A stretch of DNA of 64,000 nucleotides from Celeribacter baekdonensis (GTDB taxonomy: Bacteria > Pseudomonadota > Alphaproteobacteria > Rhodobacterales > Rhodobacteraceae): assembly GCF_003047105.1 (NCBI RefSeq), contig NZ_CP028475.1:62001-126000 (forward strand), written 5' to 3'. This document shows, one piece after another, positions 42,296-51,910 of the stretch. Within the stretch, counting starts at the first letter, position 1, and every line of letters begins with the position of its first letter. Made by a program: the position numbers and the translations under genes. The notes beneath the pieces are model-generated. The model saw only the letters and a list, made by a program, of their open reading frames with translations, searched no databases and had not been told where the DNA came from.

Positions 42296-43020
42296 CCTAT
42301 CAGGGCAAGACCTATTGGATCATCGGCGCCAGCGAAGGGTTGGGCCGGGCTTTGGCCGAAGAATTGGACGCGAAAGGCGCAGGGCTGATCCTGTCGGCGC
42401 GATCCGAAGATCGGTTGAATGAGGTCGCGGCCAGTCTCAAACACGCCCGTGCGGTGGTGATGGATGTGACCGATGAGGCCTCCGTGGAACAGGCCTATAA
42501 AACGGCGGGTGCGGTTGATGGCATGATATATGTGGCGGGCACTTACGATCCGATGACGGCGCAACAATGGCAGGCCAAATCGGTCTCAACCATGTTCGCG
42601 GTCAACCTGATGGGGGCGGTGTCTGTGCTCCATCATATCGTGCCGGACTTCACCAAACGCGACGCTGGCCACATCGTTTTGATCGGCTCCTTGTCGGGGC
42701 ATCGCGGCCTTCCGGGGGCCATTGGATATGGCGCGAGCAAAGCGGGTTTGATGCATTTGGCCGAGACGCTTTACGCCGATTTGCACAAAAGCGGCGTAAA
42801 GGTACAATGCGCCAATCCGGGCTTTATTCGCACCCGGCTGACCGACAAAAATGACTTTGACATGCCGATGTTGATGGCGCCGAAAGAGGCCGCCGCTCAC
42901 GTCATGCGCGCGATGGACAGCGGCCGGTTCGAAACCAATTTTCCACGGCCGTTTTCGTGGCTGTTTTCATTGGCGCATTTCATTCCACGCAGGCTTTTTC
43001 TAAAAATAACCGGGGCTTAG
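42292..43020 (+). CDS. Short-chain dehydrogenase of the RpoE regulon
   Basis: A 242-residue classical SDR with IIGASEGLGRALAEEL (residues 9-24), catalytic Ser in LIGSLSGHRG, and YGASKAG containing the Tyr-x3-Lys pair. The C-terminus is hydrophobic and Phe-rich (FSWLFSLAHFIPRRLFLKI), suggesting membrane association. The cofactor Gly motif reads GASEGLG. As last gene of the FAD-DUF1365-DUF3833-SDR operon it probably acts on a membrane lipid or aldehyde; the substrate is unknown. Confidence 0.82.
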   Translation: MTYQGKTYWIIGASEGLGRALAEELDAKGAGLILSARSEDRLNEVAASLKHARAVVMDVTDEASVEQAYKTAGAVDGMIYVAGTYDPMTAQQWQAKSVSTMFAVNLMGAVSVLHHIVPDFTKRDAGHIVLIGSLSGHRGLPGAIGYGASKAGLMHLAETLYADLHKSGVKVQCANPGFIRTRLTDKNDFDMPMLMAPKEAAAHVMRAMDSGRFETNFPRPFSWLFSLAHFIPRRLFLKITGA

Positions 43021-43023
43021 GGA

Positions 43024-43620
43024 TCAATCTTCCAGAGAGCGTGCGTGGATCGCCTCTGAGATTTCATCGGCGGATTTCAGAGTGCGCACAATGATCGGCA
43101 CGAACAACGCGGTCAGATTGCGACCCAGCCCGCGCGCGCTTTGTGCCTCACGCACCTCGTCAAAAATACCGCGCACCATTGGAATAAACCGCCAGACCAA
43201 GGACATCGCCAAAGCGATTTTCGCTTTTGGCACCCACGCAGGCGCATAAGTCAGCGCGGCCAAGATCCCGTCAATAAATTCGCTGGCTTTGGTGGTAAAG
43301 GTCACAAGGCTCGCGGCCCATAAAAGACAGGCAAATCGCGCGACGATATAGGTGGCCATGCCGGGGCCTTCGAGCCAGAGTTGCACCGCAAAAATGATCA
43401 TCAAGACGTAAAATGCCGGACGCACGGCCATCACCGCATGAGACGCTTTTAACCCGGCGAGGCCATAGCCGAATGCGACCAAAACCGCACCAGCCGCCAA
43501 GACGCCCGGATGCGCGATCACAAACAACAGGGTACAATAGACGAACAACAGCCCCAGTTTCAGGGCTGGATGGGCAAGGTGCAGCGGGCTTTGCCCCGGA
43601 ACGTAAAGCTCGGTCAGCAT
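43024..43620 (-). CDS. bioN: Biotin ECF transporter T component
   Basis: A 198-residue integral membrane EcfT-type coupling protein with about five hydrophobic spans. The cytosolic coupling helix region has two short Ala-Arg-Ser/Gly segments, AQSARGLG and AIHARSLED, the conserved contacts with the ATPase. It overlaps bioM by 7 bp and completes bioYMN. In this small form it is typical of alphaproteobacterial BioN. Confidence 0.85.
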   Translation of the reverse strand: MLTELYVPGQSPLHLAHPALKLGLLFVYCTLLFVIAHPGVLAAGAVLVAFGYGLAGLKASHAVMAVRPAFYVLMIIFAVQLWLEGPGMATYIVARFACLLWAASLVTFTTKASEFIDGILAALTYAPAWVPKAKIALAMSLVWRFIPMVRGIFDEVREAQSARGLGRNLTALFVPIIVRTLKSADEISEAIHARSLED

Positions 43621-44279
43621 GTCGAGCGCGCAATATAGGCCGGGATCACCGCATCGGGGGGGCCATCGTTGATGATATGGCCGTCCTCAATGTGCAAGAT
43701 GCGGTCAAACCCGGTGAGCAGGTCAAGATCATGCGACACCACCACCGCAGGGTGCGGCAAAGCATCAAGCACCGACATGAAACGCAACTTATTGCGCAGG
43801 TCCAACAGCGTGGTGGGTTCGTCAAACACGATGAGATCGGGACGGGTGACTAGCACACCGGCCAACGCCACCATTTGCTTTTCCCCGCCCGACAATTGAT
43901 GGGTCAGACGCTCACGCAGATGGGTCAAGGACAGCTCGGTGAGCACAGCGTCGATCCGTGCCTTGATGTCTGGCTTTGACAGTTTGCGCGCCTTCAACCC
44001 AAAGGCGAGGTCTTCGTCCACCATCGGGAAAACGATTTGATTGTCTGGATTTTGAAAGACAAAGCCAACATGCTGGCGCAGGTCGGTTTTATCCTCTCCT
44101 TTGTAGCTCACGCTCCCGGTGCTTGGGCGTTCCAAGCCGTTGAACAGGCGTAGAAACGTGCTTTTGCCGGAGCCATTGTTGCCGATCACGCCAATACGGT
44201 GTTCGGGCAAGTTGAGGCTGATCTCCGACAGGATCGTGCGACCCTCTTTGGTGACGGTGACCCTGTCGAACTGTATCAT
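43614..44279 (-). CDS. bioM: Biotin ECF transporter ATPase
   Basis: ABC ATPase of 221 residues with Walker A GNNGSGKST (residues 34-42), Q-loop FVFQNPDNQIVFPMVDEDLAFG, signature LSGGEKQMVALAG and Walker B LIVFDEPTTLLD. The Q-loop with PDNQ is characteristic of ECF-family ATPases. It energises BioY-mediated biotin uptake. Confidence 0.88.
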   Translation of the reverse strand: MIQFDRVTVTKEGRTILSEISLNLPEHRIGVIGNNGSGKSTFLRLFNGLERPSTGSVSYKGEDKTDLRQHVGFVFQNPDNQIVFPMVDEDLAFGLKARKLSKPDIKARIDAVLTELSLTHLRERLTHQLSGGEKQMVALAGVLVTRPDLIVFDEPTTLLDLRNKLRFMSVLDALPHPAVVVSHDLDLLTGFDRILHIEDGHIINDGPPDAVIPAYIARSTC

Positions 44280-44297
44280 CTGAGCGTTTGATCCAAG

Positions 44298-44849
44298 TTA
44301 GGCGGCGCGCGCGCCGATGATCGGATAGCTGCGCTTGACGGTGATCATGACACCCGCCGCGATCACGCATTTGACCAGATCGCCGGGGACAAAGGCAATA
44401 GAACCGCCGATGGCTTTGGACAGGGGCACACCTGCGGACAGGGTGATCCATGGAATGCCGACCAGATACATCACAACGATGCCACCAAAGGCGCAAATGA
44501 GGGCGGCGTGGAGAAAGGACAAACCATCCCAGAATTTTTCAGTGAGCCAGCCGATGACAAACGCGGCCAAGACCCAACCGGCCAAAAAGCCTGCGGAGGG
44601 TCCAAAGAACACCGCCAAACCGCCGCGCCCGCCGGACAAAAGCGGCAATCCAATCGCGACCAGCACCAGCAGCAAGATGATCGACAATGCGCCGCGCTTT
44701 GCGCCCAGAACGCCACCCGCAAGCATCACGCCCAGCGATTGTGCGGTGATTGGCACTGACAGGACCGGCAAGGTGATCGGCGGAAAGACGCCCGCCACCG
44801 CAGTGATGGCGGCGAACAGGGCGATGAAAACGATGTCGCGTGTGGTCAT
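44298..44849 (-). CDS. bioY: Biotin ECF transporter substrate-binding protein
   Basis: A 183-residue membrane S component with six hydrophobic segments and BioY motifs: FPPITLPVLSVPITAQSLGVMLAG, the GLPLLSGGRGGLAVFFGPSAGFLAGW block and FVPGDLVKCVIA. It captures biotin for the BioMN module. It leads the bioYMN operon; no TTATCTATAA-type BioR box is visible in the 200 bp upstream. Confidence 0.9.
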   Translation of the reverse strand: MTTRDIVFIALFAAITAVAGVFPPITLPVLSVPITAQSLGVMLAGGVLGAKRGALSIILLLVLVAIGLPLLSGGRGGLAVFFGPSAGFLAGWVLAAFVIGWLTEKFWDGLSFLHAALICAFGGIVVMYLVGIPWITLSAGVPLSKAIGGSIAFVPGDLVKCVIAAGVMITVKRSYPIIGARAA

Positions 44850-45109
44850 GAAAGTGGGTCCTCTGTCTGGTGCGGTTTTGATTTTTGCCGTTTTTGTTAT
44901 ATTTTTGTTTGGCCGCCGAAATGGAGGTCCCGAGGGCCAAAGGTCTTGGCGCCGAGTGTTACCCGGCGAAGACAGGCGCGGTAAAGCCTTATTTTATGGG
45001 ATTTTAGTCCAAACCGCTTTCGGGGGCGGGTTTGCAAAAGGGCTATTCAAACCCGATAGTGAGGTGCCCGGATTGCAGAGCGTTTGCAAAGCATGGCACT
45101 GACCGGTCG

Positions 45110-46363
45110 TCACCGGCTCAATCTGCGGACGCTGAGAAAACTTAGTCCGGCCATGATCCCCGCCGTGGCAAGGCAAAGGGGCAGGCCCCCCGCCTGATAG
45201 GAGAGACCCGACAAAAGCGTGCCCAAAAGCCGCCCCCCGGCATTGGCCATGTAGTAAAATCCGACATCCATGGTGACGCGATCCGTGCCAGAGAAGGCGA
45301 GGATGAGATAGGAATGCACCGAGGAATTGATCGCAAAGACAAAGCCAAAGAGCAAAAGCCCGGCGACCAAAGAGAGCGTGAGCCAGAGCGTTGGCGCACC
45401 CGAGATCAGGGCTAGGCCTGCGAGGGCGAAAGGGATCGGCGTTAAAAATCCGGCCCAATGCATGGCCGATCGCGTGGTCTGCGTGACGCTGTGAGAGGCG
45501 GCGTTGAGAAGTTTCGGGGCAAAGCCTTGCACCGCGCCATAGGCGATGATCCACAGCGCCATAAAACCGCCAACGATGAAAAACGCCTCGCGCCCCCCTT
45601 CGGGTGTGCCATCCGAGAGCACATCGTGAAAATAGATCGGCAGGCCGACGACAAACCACACATCGCGCGCGCCAAACAGGAACATCCGCGCCAAGGAGAG
45701 TTGATTGACGCGCGTGTCCTTGGAGAACACGGCGGAGAATTTGGTGCCCTTTTTGCCAACGGGCAAACCTTTTGGCAAAAACAGGACCACCGAGATCAGG
45801 ATCACCGCCAAAAGCGTGGCCATGCTCCACAACGACAGTTTGAACCCGACGAGGCCCAACATCGCTGCACCGACGAAAAAGCCCAAACCTTTGACGGCGT
45901 TTTTCGATCCTGTCAGGACGGCGACCCATCGAAACAGTGTGCCGTCTCCCGTCGGGGCCAAGAGTTTCACCGCCGATTTGGACGACATTTTCGCCAAATC
46001 TTTCGCCACGCCGGACGCGCCTTGAACGGCCATGACATAGACGACAGAGACGCCAACGGACCACGCCGGGTTGAGACCCGCCAGTGCCACCAAGGCGGCA
46101 ATTTGGATCGCCAGTCCGGCAAACAAGGTGGCCGCCAAACCAAACCGCGCGGCCAACCATCCGGCGGTGAGATTGGTCACGATCCCCGCCACCTCATAGA
46201 GCAAAAACAGCCACGCCAATTGGATCGGAGAAAACCCCAACCCATTGAAATGCAATAGGACCAGCATTCGCAAAGCACCATCACAGAGCATGAAGGCCCA
46301 GTACGATGCAGTCACCGCCATATAGGCGCGCAAGGGGTTTTGCTGGGGCGTGGTCGAACTCAT
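45110..46363 (-). CDS. arsJ: ArsJ organoarsenical efflux permease (MFS)
   Basis: A 417-residue major facilitator protein with about twelve hydrophobic spans and a polar central loop (KGLPVGKKGTKFSAVFSKDTRVNQLS). The N-terminal AYMAVTASYWAFMLCDGALRMLVLLHFN and GDGTLFRWVAVLTGSKNAVKGLGFF blocks fit ArsJ, which exports 1-arseno-3-phosphoglycerate. Its start codon overlaps the GAPDH stop by one base; that pairing is diagnostic for the GAPDH-ArsJ arsenate detoxification route. Third gene of the ars operon. Confidence 0.87.
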   Translation of the reverse strand: MSSTTPQQNPLRAYMAVTASYWAFMLCDGALRMLVLLHFNGLGFSPIQLAWLFLLYEVAGIVTNLTAGWLAARFGLAATLFAGLAIQIAALVALAGLNPAWSVGVSVVYVMAVQGASGVAKDLAKMSSKSAVKLLAPTGDGTLFRWVAVLTGSKNAVKGLGFFVGAAMLGLVGFKLSLWSMATLLAVILISVVLFLPKGLPVGKKGTKFSAVFSKDTRVNQLSLARMFLFGARDVWFVVGLPIYFHDVLSDGTPEGGREAFFIVGGFMALWIIAYGAVQGFAPKLLNAASHSVTQTTRSAMHWAGFLTPIPFALAGLALISGAPTLWLTLSLVAGLLLFGFVFAINSSVHSYLILAFSGTDRVTMDVGFYYMANAGGRLLGTLLSGLSYQAGGLPLCLATAGIMAGLSFLSVRRLSR

Positions 46364-47388
46364 CACATCGACCCTGCCACCAAACGGGCAACATCGGCCA
46401 AACGGCAGGCATAGCCCCATTCATTGTCGTACCAGGCGTAGATTTTGACCTGTGTGCCGTGGATCACCATGGTCGATTGCGCATCAACAATGCTTGAACG
46501 CGGGTCGTTGATATAGTCACAGGACACGAGCGGCCGGGTCTCATAGCCCAAAATGCCCGCAAGTTCGCCTTCGGATGCGGCTTTGAACAGGGCGTTGACC
46601 TCTTCGGCGGTGGTTTCGCGTTCGACCTCAAAGACGCAATCGGTCAAAGAGGCATTGAGCAAAGGCACCCGGACTGCATGGCCGTTCAAACGGCCTTTCA
46701 GTTCGGGGTAGATCAATGTGATCGCCGTGGCCGACCCGGTGGTGGTCGGGATCAGGTTGGTCATCGCTGAGCGCGCCCGGCGCATGTCTTTGGCGGGGCG
46801 ATCCACGATGGTTTGGGTGTTGGTCACGTCATGGATCGTGGTGATCGACCCATGTTTGATGCCAAGGGTTTCGTGGATCACTTTGACCACCGGGGCCAAA
46901 CAATTGGTGGTACAGGACGCCGCCGTCACCAGATTATGCGTGGCCGGATCATAGAGGTGATGGTTCACCCCGTAGACCAGATTGAGCGCGCCACCGTCTT
47001 TGACCGGGGCGGAGACCACCACTTTTTTCACCCCGGCCTCGTAATAGGGGGCGATTGTGTCGGCGGTTTTAAACACCCCGGTGCAGTCAATCACCAGATC
47101 GACGTCGAGTGCGGCCAAAGGCAGGTCTTCGATCCGGGTGTGGCGGGTCAACATCATATGGGTGCCGTTCACCGTCAGGCTGTCGGCATCATGCGAAATC
47201 TGTGCGCCCCATCGGCCATGAACCGAGTCAAATTCCAGCAACAGCGCGTGCTGCTCTGCGTCTCCAGCGAGGTCATTGATCAACACGATATTCTCGCCAA
47301 GGCCGCGATCAAACAGGTCACGAAGGGCCAGTTTTCCCATCCGACCAAGGCCGTTGAGCGCGATTTTTGGAGCTGAGGTCTGGGTCAT
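46363..47388 (-). CDS. gapdh: ArsJ-associated glyceraldehyde-3-phosphate dehydrogenase
   Basis: A 341-residue phosphorylating GAPDH. It has [13 protein letters not shown] at the N-terminus, the catalytic Cys in [14 protein letters not shown] (about residue 158), the [17 protein letters not shown] block and [14 protein letters not shown]. In the ars operon its task is to make 1-arseno-3-phosphoglycerate from arsenate and glyceraldehyde-3-phosphate, which ArsJ then expels. Overlaps the ArsR-ArsC gene by 4 bp. Confidence 0.9.
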   Translation of the reverse strand: MTQTSAPKIALNGLGRMGKLALRDLFDRGLGENIVLINDLAGDAEQHALLLEFDSVHGRWGAQISHDADSLTVNGTHMMLTRHTRIEDLPLAALDVDLVIDCTGVFKTADTIAPYYEAGVKKVVVSAPVKDGGALNLVYGVNHHLYDPATHNLVTAASCTTNCLAPVVKVIHETLGIKHGSITTIHDVTNTQTIVDRPAKDMRRARSAMTNLIPTTTGSATAITLIYPELKGRLNGHAVRVPLLNASLTDCVFEVERETTAEEVNALFKAASEGELAGILGYETRPLVSCDYINDPRSSIVDAQSTMVIHGTQVKIYAWYDNEWGYACRLADVARLVAGSM

Positions 47389-48215
47389 GACGGGGTCCTT
47401 TCAGAACCGGAAATCTGGTCGATCTGAGATTGAAGTGACAGCCGGTCCAACCCGTCCAGACGCAGTGCGGCAAAGGCTTTGATCCGGTGAAAGAGCTGGC
47501 TGTAGGTCTGCGCAAAGGCGAGAGCTTTCTCCGCCTCGGTGCCGGTCGCTTTGACCGGGTCGGGCAATCCCCAATGGGCGCTCAAAGGCTGGCCAATCCA
47601 GGGGGCGCAGTCTTCGCTTGCGGCCAAGTCACAGACGGTGAACACGAAATCAAAGGCAGGCGTCTCTTTGGTTTGAAAGGTCGTAATGTCTTTGGATGTC
47701 AGTCCTGTGGTGTCATGACCATTGCGTTCTAAAAGCGAGAGGGTCATCGGGTGGACCGCACCATTGGGGCGGGTTCCAGCCGAAAAGGCGACAAATCGGC
47801 CATGGCCCACCGCGTTGAGGATCGCCTCGGCCATGATGGATCGTGCGGAATTGCCTGAACACAGGAACAACACGCGGTAGGGGGATGTGTGGGACAAGCG
47901 AGTCTCCTCGGGGCAAATTTCGGGACGTCCGCGGCAACAATCGTTGACCAGATAGCCGACCAAGCCCTCGCAGGCGGCCAAGTCGACCTCATAATACAAC
48001 GAGCGCCCGTCGCGTTTGGCGTGGATCAGCCCGGCCTGTGTCAAATCAGACAAGTAACCGGACAGGGTGTTGGCTTTCAGATCCAGCGCGGCGACCATTT
48101 CGGACGGGCGCACCGGATGGGGCGCAAAGCGCATCAATAGGCGAAACACCGCAAGCCGCCCTTCGTGTCCAAGAGCGGCAAAGGCGGTTTGGGCCATGGG
48201 TGAGTCGAATGTCAT
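47385..48215 (-). CDS. arsR: ArsR-ArsC fusion: arsenic-responsive repressor fused to arsenate reductase
   Basis: A two-domain protein. Residues about 1-90 form an ArsR winged helix ([30 protein letters not shown], wing [13 protein letters not shown]), with cysteines in [14 protein letters not shown] possibly sensing arsenite. From about residue 113 a low-molecular-weight phosphatase-type arsenate reductase follows, with the P-loop [17 protein letters not shown]. The ATG at 48215 has a GGAAAAG ribosome site; an alternative ATG at 48224 lies inside the probable operator and lacks one. First gene of the arsRC-gapdh-arsJ operon. Confidence 0.87.
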   Translation of the reverse strand: MTFDSPMAQTAFAALGHEGRLAVFRLLMRFAPHPVRPSEMVAALDLKANTLSGYLSDLTQAGLIHAKRDGRSLYYEVDLAACEGLVGYLVNDCCRGRPEICPEETRLSHTSPYRVLFLCSGNSARSIMAEAILNAVGHGRFVAFSAGTRPNGAVHPMTLSLLERNGHDTTGLTSKDITTFQTKETPAFDFVFTVCDLAASEDCAPWIGQPLSAHWGLPDPVKATGTEAEKALAFAQTYSQLFHRIKAFAALRLDGLDRLSLQSQIDQISGSERTPS

Positions 48216-48222
48216 CTTTTCC

Positions 48223-48246
48223 ATAATTCGCGAATAATAGAATTAT
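48223..48246. promoter_or_regulatory. ArsR operator upstream of the ars operon
   Basis: ATAATTC (48223-48229) and GAATTAT (48240-48246) form a perfect 7-bp inverted repeat, with the 10-bp palindrome ATTCGCGAAT (48226-48235) nested inside it. It directly precedes the chosen arsR start, as expected for autorepression. Confidence 0.65.
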
Positions 48247-48412
48247 ATAAAAACCCCAAGTGAAGATTTTGTAACAGGCGGCATTTTCGCCCCAAAGGTG
48301 AGACACCCCGCCGCAGATGGGCCCCCTATGCGGTATCAAAGATTGCGCTACCTGTCTGAGCATGCCAGCAAAGGCGCATAACAATCAAAAACACCGCTCG
48401 GATCACGCGCGC

Positions 48413-50116
48413 ATGACAAAACTGAAAAAAACCAAAGCCGTCGCGCCCGAGCGACAGGTGCTCGCGACGCTTTTGTCGCGTGAGGCCAAGGGGATCAAAT
48501 ATGCCTCACGGCTCAGCGCCCTGTCCGCACTTGTGTGGGTGGTGCAAGCGGCTCTGGTGGCTTCGGTGTTTTCGCGGCTTTTGACCGGGGTAGGTGGCGT
48601 GTCGGTTGTTGCGGGCTCGTTGGGATTTCTGGCCCTCGCCGCGCTGCGCCTTGCCCTTTCGTATATCGCAGAGGGGCTGTTGTTTCGCGCAGGCCAGTCG
48701 ATTGTCACCCAGACCCGGCAAGAGATTTTGGACCGTGAAGCCCAAAGCGTTGGCACCTCCACCTTTGGCGGCCCCGGCGCGCTGGCGGCTTTGGCTTGCG
48801 AAAAACTCGACGCGCTTTTGCCTTACATCACCCGCTACGCCCCGGCGCAGGCGCGGGTCAAAACCGTGCCTTTGGTCATCCTCGCGCTGGCGTTTTGGCA
48901 CTCTTGGGCGGTGGGTGTGGTGCTTTTGATCGCTGGCCCGCTTATTCCGGTGTTCATGGCGCTCGTGGGCTATGCCGCCAAAGAGGCGTCCGAACGGCAA
49001 ATGTCCGAGATCGGCACGCTCAACGACCTGTTGGTTGATCGGTTGGCGGCATTGGCGGATATGCGTCTTTTAGGGGCCTCTCCACGGGTGATCATGCAAT
49101 TTGAAACCGCAGCCGATGACTTGCGCGCCCGCACCATGGCCGTGTTGCGCGTCGCGTTCCTGTCCTCCACCGTGCTCGAACTCTTTGCCGCTTTGGGCGT
49201 GGCAATGGTCGCGGTCTGGGTCGGGTTTTCGCTTTTGGGCGAACTGTCTTGGGGCGCTTACGGCGCGGGGTTGACGCCCTGGGCCGGGATGTTCCTCTTA
49301 CTGCTTTCGCCCGATTATTTCCAACCTTTGCGAGACCTGTCTGCGGCGTGGCATGACAAGGCGGCGGGGTTGGCCGTGGCCAAGGATTTGGCCGCGTGGC
49401 AAGACGCGACATCTACGCCGCTTTTGGGCAAAGGGGCCGCCTCTGCGCCTTTGCCAGCTCCGGCAGAGATCACGCTCGCAGGCGTGTCGGCCCAACGTGG
49501 CCCGCGTTTGATCTCCTATCCAGATCTCATAATCTCACCAGGTGCGCGCATCGCGTTGTCCGGTCCGTCCGGGGCGGGAAAAACCACGCTTTTGCGTCTG
49601 ATCGCGGGGCTGGAACACCCGGCCTCGGGCGAGATCACCGTGGCGGGGCAGCCGCTCACCGCCGAGATTGCCGACGCATGGCGCGCCCGCCTTGGCTGGA
49701 TGCCACAAGCGCCGATGTTTTTGGGCCGCTCTCTACGTCACAACATCACCTTCGGTGCGCCTTTGACGCCTGATGTGATCGACGCGGCGGCGCTTAAAGA
49801 TGTCCTTAAAACCCTGCCCAAGGGCGATTTGACCCTGTTGGGGGAAACTGGCGGCGGGCTGTCAGGCGGTGAGGCACGGCGGGTGATGTTAGCCCGCGCA
49901 CTCGCGGCAAACCCCGATGTTGTGCTGGCCGATGAACCGACCGCCGATCTTGACCGCGACACGGCGGATCGCATCACTGAGGGTCTCATGGCCTTGGCCG
50001 CGCGTGGGGCGACGGTGATTGTCGCCACCCATGATCCGGTGCTGATCGCGCGCATGGATCAAGTCGTCGACATTCAGCCCGAAGATCATCCTCTTGATGC
50101 GGAGGCCGCCCAATGA
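48413..50116 (+). CDS. cydD: Thiol reductant ABC exporter subunit CydD
   Basis: Half of the CydDC heterodimer that exports cysteine/glutathione to the periplasm and is needed to assemble cytochrome bd. It has six N-terminal transmembrane segments and an ATPase domain with Walker A SGPSGAGKTT (about residue 415), GGLSGGEARRVMLARAL and LADEPTADLD. The frame is open upstream to 48317; the ATG at 48413 is where homology starts, but no clear ribosome site supports it. Overlaps cydC by 4 bp. Confidence 0.88.
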   Translation: MTKLKKTKAVAPERQVLATLLSREAKGIKYASRLSALSALVWVVQAALVASVFSRLLTGVGGVSVVAGSLGFLALAALRLALSYIAEGLLFRAGQSIVTQTRQEILDREAQSVGTSTFGGPGALAALACEKLDALLPYITRYAPAQARVKTVPLVILALAFWHSWAVGVVLLIAGPLIPVFMALVGYAAKEASERQMSEIGTLNDLLVDRLAALADMRLLGASPRVIMQFETAADDLRARTMAVLRVAFLSSTVLELFAALGVAMVAVWVGFSLLGELSWGAYGAGLTPWAGMFLLLLSPDYFQPLRDLSAAWHDKAAGLAVAKDLAAWQDATSTPLLGKGAASAPLPAPAEITLAGVSAQRGPRLISYPDLIISPGARIALSGPSGAGKTTLLRLIAGLEHPASGEITVAGQPLTAEIADAWRARLGWMPQAPMFLGRSLRHNITFGAPLTPDVIDAAALKDVLKTLPKGDLTLLGETGGGLSGGEARRVMLARALAANPDVVLADEPTADLDRDTADRITEGLMALAARGATVIVATHDPVLIARMDQVVDIQPEDHPLDAEAAQ

Positions 50117-51744
50117 CCGCTTTGTGGCGCATTTTCACCCTCATGGTCAAAGGTGAGACGACATCGCTTATGCGTGGCCTGTTGTTGTCCACCCTCGTGC
50201 TGATGATGGGCGCGGCTTTGTTGGGCCTGTCGGGGTGGTTCATCACGGCGGCTTCTGCTGCGGGTTTGATTGGCGCGGGTGCGGTGTTTGACGTGTTCCG
50301 CCCTTCCGCCATGGTGCGGTTCTTGGCGATTGGTCGCACCGCGACGCGCTACGGCGAACGCATCCTCACCCATGACGCCACGTTGCGGGCGCTGACCCGA
50401 TTGCGGGTGGCGCTTTTGAGCCGGGTTGCGGCGCGGTCTTATGATCGGCTGATCCGTCTGCGCGGCGCACAGGCGCTCAACCGGATCGTTGCCGATGTCG
50501 ATGCCCTTGATGGCGTGCCTTTGCGGCTGTTTTTGCCGCTGATTGCCGGGGCCGTGACCCAAATCGTCGCTTTTGCGGTGATCTCATGGCTGGTCGATCT
50601 GCGTGTGGGCTTGGCGATTTTCGGGCTGTTCACCATTGGTGGCGCGGGCGTGTTGCTTTGGGGCATTCGACGGGCGCAGACGCCATCAAAGCGGATGGAA
50701 ATGGCGGCGCAGGCGTTTCGTTCGCGGCTCATTGACCTGATCACCGGGCGCGAAGATCTGGCGGTCTATGGCCAACTGACGACACAGACAGAAACCTCCC
50801 GCAGCGCGGAAATGCGCCGTCAATCGGCGGCCACACACACCGATCATCTGGAGCGTCAAATCGGGGCCGCCTTGATGGCGGTCAGTGCCTTGGCCGCGGG
50901 GTCTGCGCTTTGGATTGGCGGGCATTTGGCCGAAATGGGCGAGATTTCACCCGCCCGTGCCGCGATTGGATTTTTTGCCGCCCTTGCCTTGATGGAAACG
51001 CTTGCGCCTCTGCGTCGGGCTGTGGCCGAGATTGGTCGGATGATCGGGGCCGCACGACGGGTGTCGGAGCAGCTTGGCCCGGAGGTCGCACCCATCGTGC
51101 ATTCTGTGCCGAACGGCTCAACGGATTTGATTTTCTCGGACGTCAGTTTTGCCCGCAACGCAGGGGCGCGCCGCGTGATTGACGGTTTTGATCTGACGCT
51201 CAAACCCGGCGAGTGGGTCGCGCTCAAAGGGCCATCGGGCGTCGGCAAAACCACAGTGCTTTTGCTTGGTGCAGGGGCACTGTCACCCTCCGGTGGGCAG
51301 GTGCGCCTCTGTGATCACCCCGTCACGCAATGTTCACCCGGCTCTGTCACTTTGGTGGGGCAGCGCGCGTCGCTTTTGCGCGGCACAGTGGCGGAGAATT
51401 TGCGAATTGTGGCGCCAGAGGCCGAGGATGACGCGCTTTGGGCGGCGCTTGCGGCGGTCGCCTTGGACGATGTCGTGCGCGCCAAAGGCGGCCTGTCGAT
51501 GCGGCTTGGGCCACGCGGCGCGGGCCTGTCGGGGGGCGAAGCACGCCGTCTTGTGCTGGCGCGGGCCGTGTTGCGCAAGCCTTTGGTTTTGCTTTTGGAT
51601 GAGCCGACCGAAGGCTTGGACCACGCCACGTCCTTGCGTGTGCTGGCCGGGATTCGGGCGGCGTTGCCGAACACCGGCGTTTTGATGGCGGCGCATCGGG
51701 CCGAAGAGCAGGGTGCGTCTGATCGAATTTTGACATTGGGTTAA
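50113..51744 (+). CDS. cydC: Thiol reductant ABC exporter subunit CydC
   Basis: A 543-residue partner of CydD with six transmembrane segments and an ATPase domain: Walker A KGPSGVGKTT (about residue 375), LSGGEARRLVLARAV and LLLDEPTEGLDHATS. The N-terminal ARTATRYGERILTHDA-like stretch (IGRTATRYGERILTHDATL) is typical of CydC. It is followed by a 203-bp gap with an FNR box and then cydA. Confidence 0.9.
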   Translation: MTALWRIFTLMVKGETTSLMRGLLLSTLVLMMGAALLGLSGWFITAASAAGLIGAGAVFDVFRPSAMVRFLAIGRTATRYGERILTHDATLRALTRLRVALLSRVAARSYDRLIRLRGAQALNRIVADVDALDGVPLRLFLPLIAGAVTQIVAFAVISWLVDLRVGLAIFGLFTIGGAGVLLWGIRRAQTPSKRMEMAAQAFRSRLIDLITGREDLAVYGQLTTQTETSRSAEMRRQSAATHTDHLERQIGAALMAVSALAAGSALWIGGHLAEMGEISPARAAIGFFAALALMETLAPLRRAVAEIGRMIGAARRVSEQLGPEVAPIVHSVPNGSTDLIFSDVSFARNAGARRVIDGFDLTLKPGEWVALKGPSGVGKTTVLLLGAGALSPSGGQVRLCDHPVTQCSPGSVTLVGQRASLLRGTVAENLRIVAPEAEDDALWAALAAVALDDVVRAKGGLSMRLGPRGAGLSGGEARRLVLARAVLRKPLVLLLDEPTEGLDHATSLRVLAGIRAALPNTGVLMAAHRAEEQGASDRILTLG

Positions 51745-51849
51745 ACTGGGCCGATCTTGGCCCTGATGTCACATGAAATTGAGTGCCAAAGCGGAGGGCG
51801 CGCGCCCATGTCGCGGTCACAAAAAGATATATCTGTAATATTGCATTTA

Positions 51850-51863
51850 TTGATGTGAGTCAA
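51850..51863. promoter_or_regulatory. FNR/FnrL-type box upstream of cydA
   Basis: TTGAT-GTGA-GTCAA (51850-51863) matches the TTGAT-N4-ATCAA consensus with one mismatch, about 85 bp before the cydA start. It suggests induction of the bd oxidase at low oxygen. Confidence 0.7.
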
Positions 51864-51910
51864 AGTGCTGATCTGTGCCGCGACTTATGCAAGGTCTTAA
51901 ATATATATCT

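Noticed and set aside
44850..45109. BioR box or riboswitch upstream of bioY
   Set aside because: No TTATCTATAA-type palindrome is present; an 8-bp inverted repeat at 45027-45034/45048-45055 lies nearer arsJ and may only be part of its 3' region.
44994..46160. 388-residue minus-strand frame overlapping arsJ in another register
   Set aside because: Trp/Arg/Gly-rich translation of a shifted membrane-protein frame; ArsJ motifs and coupling to GAPDH decide the correct frame.
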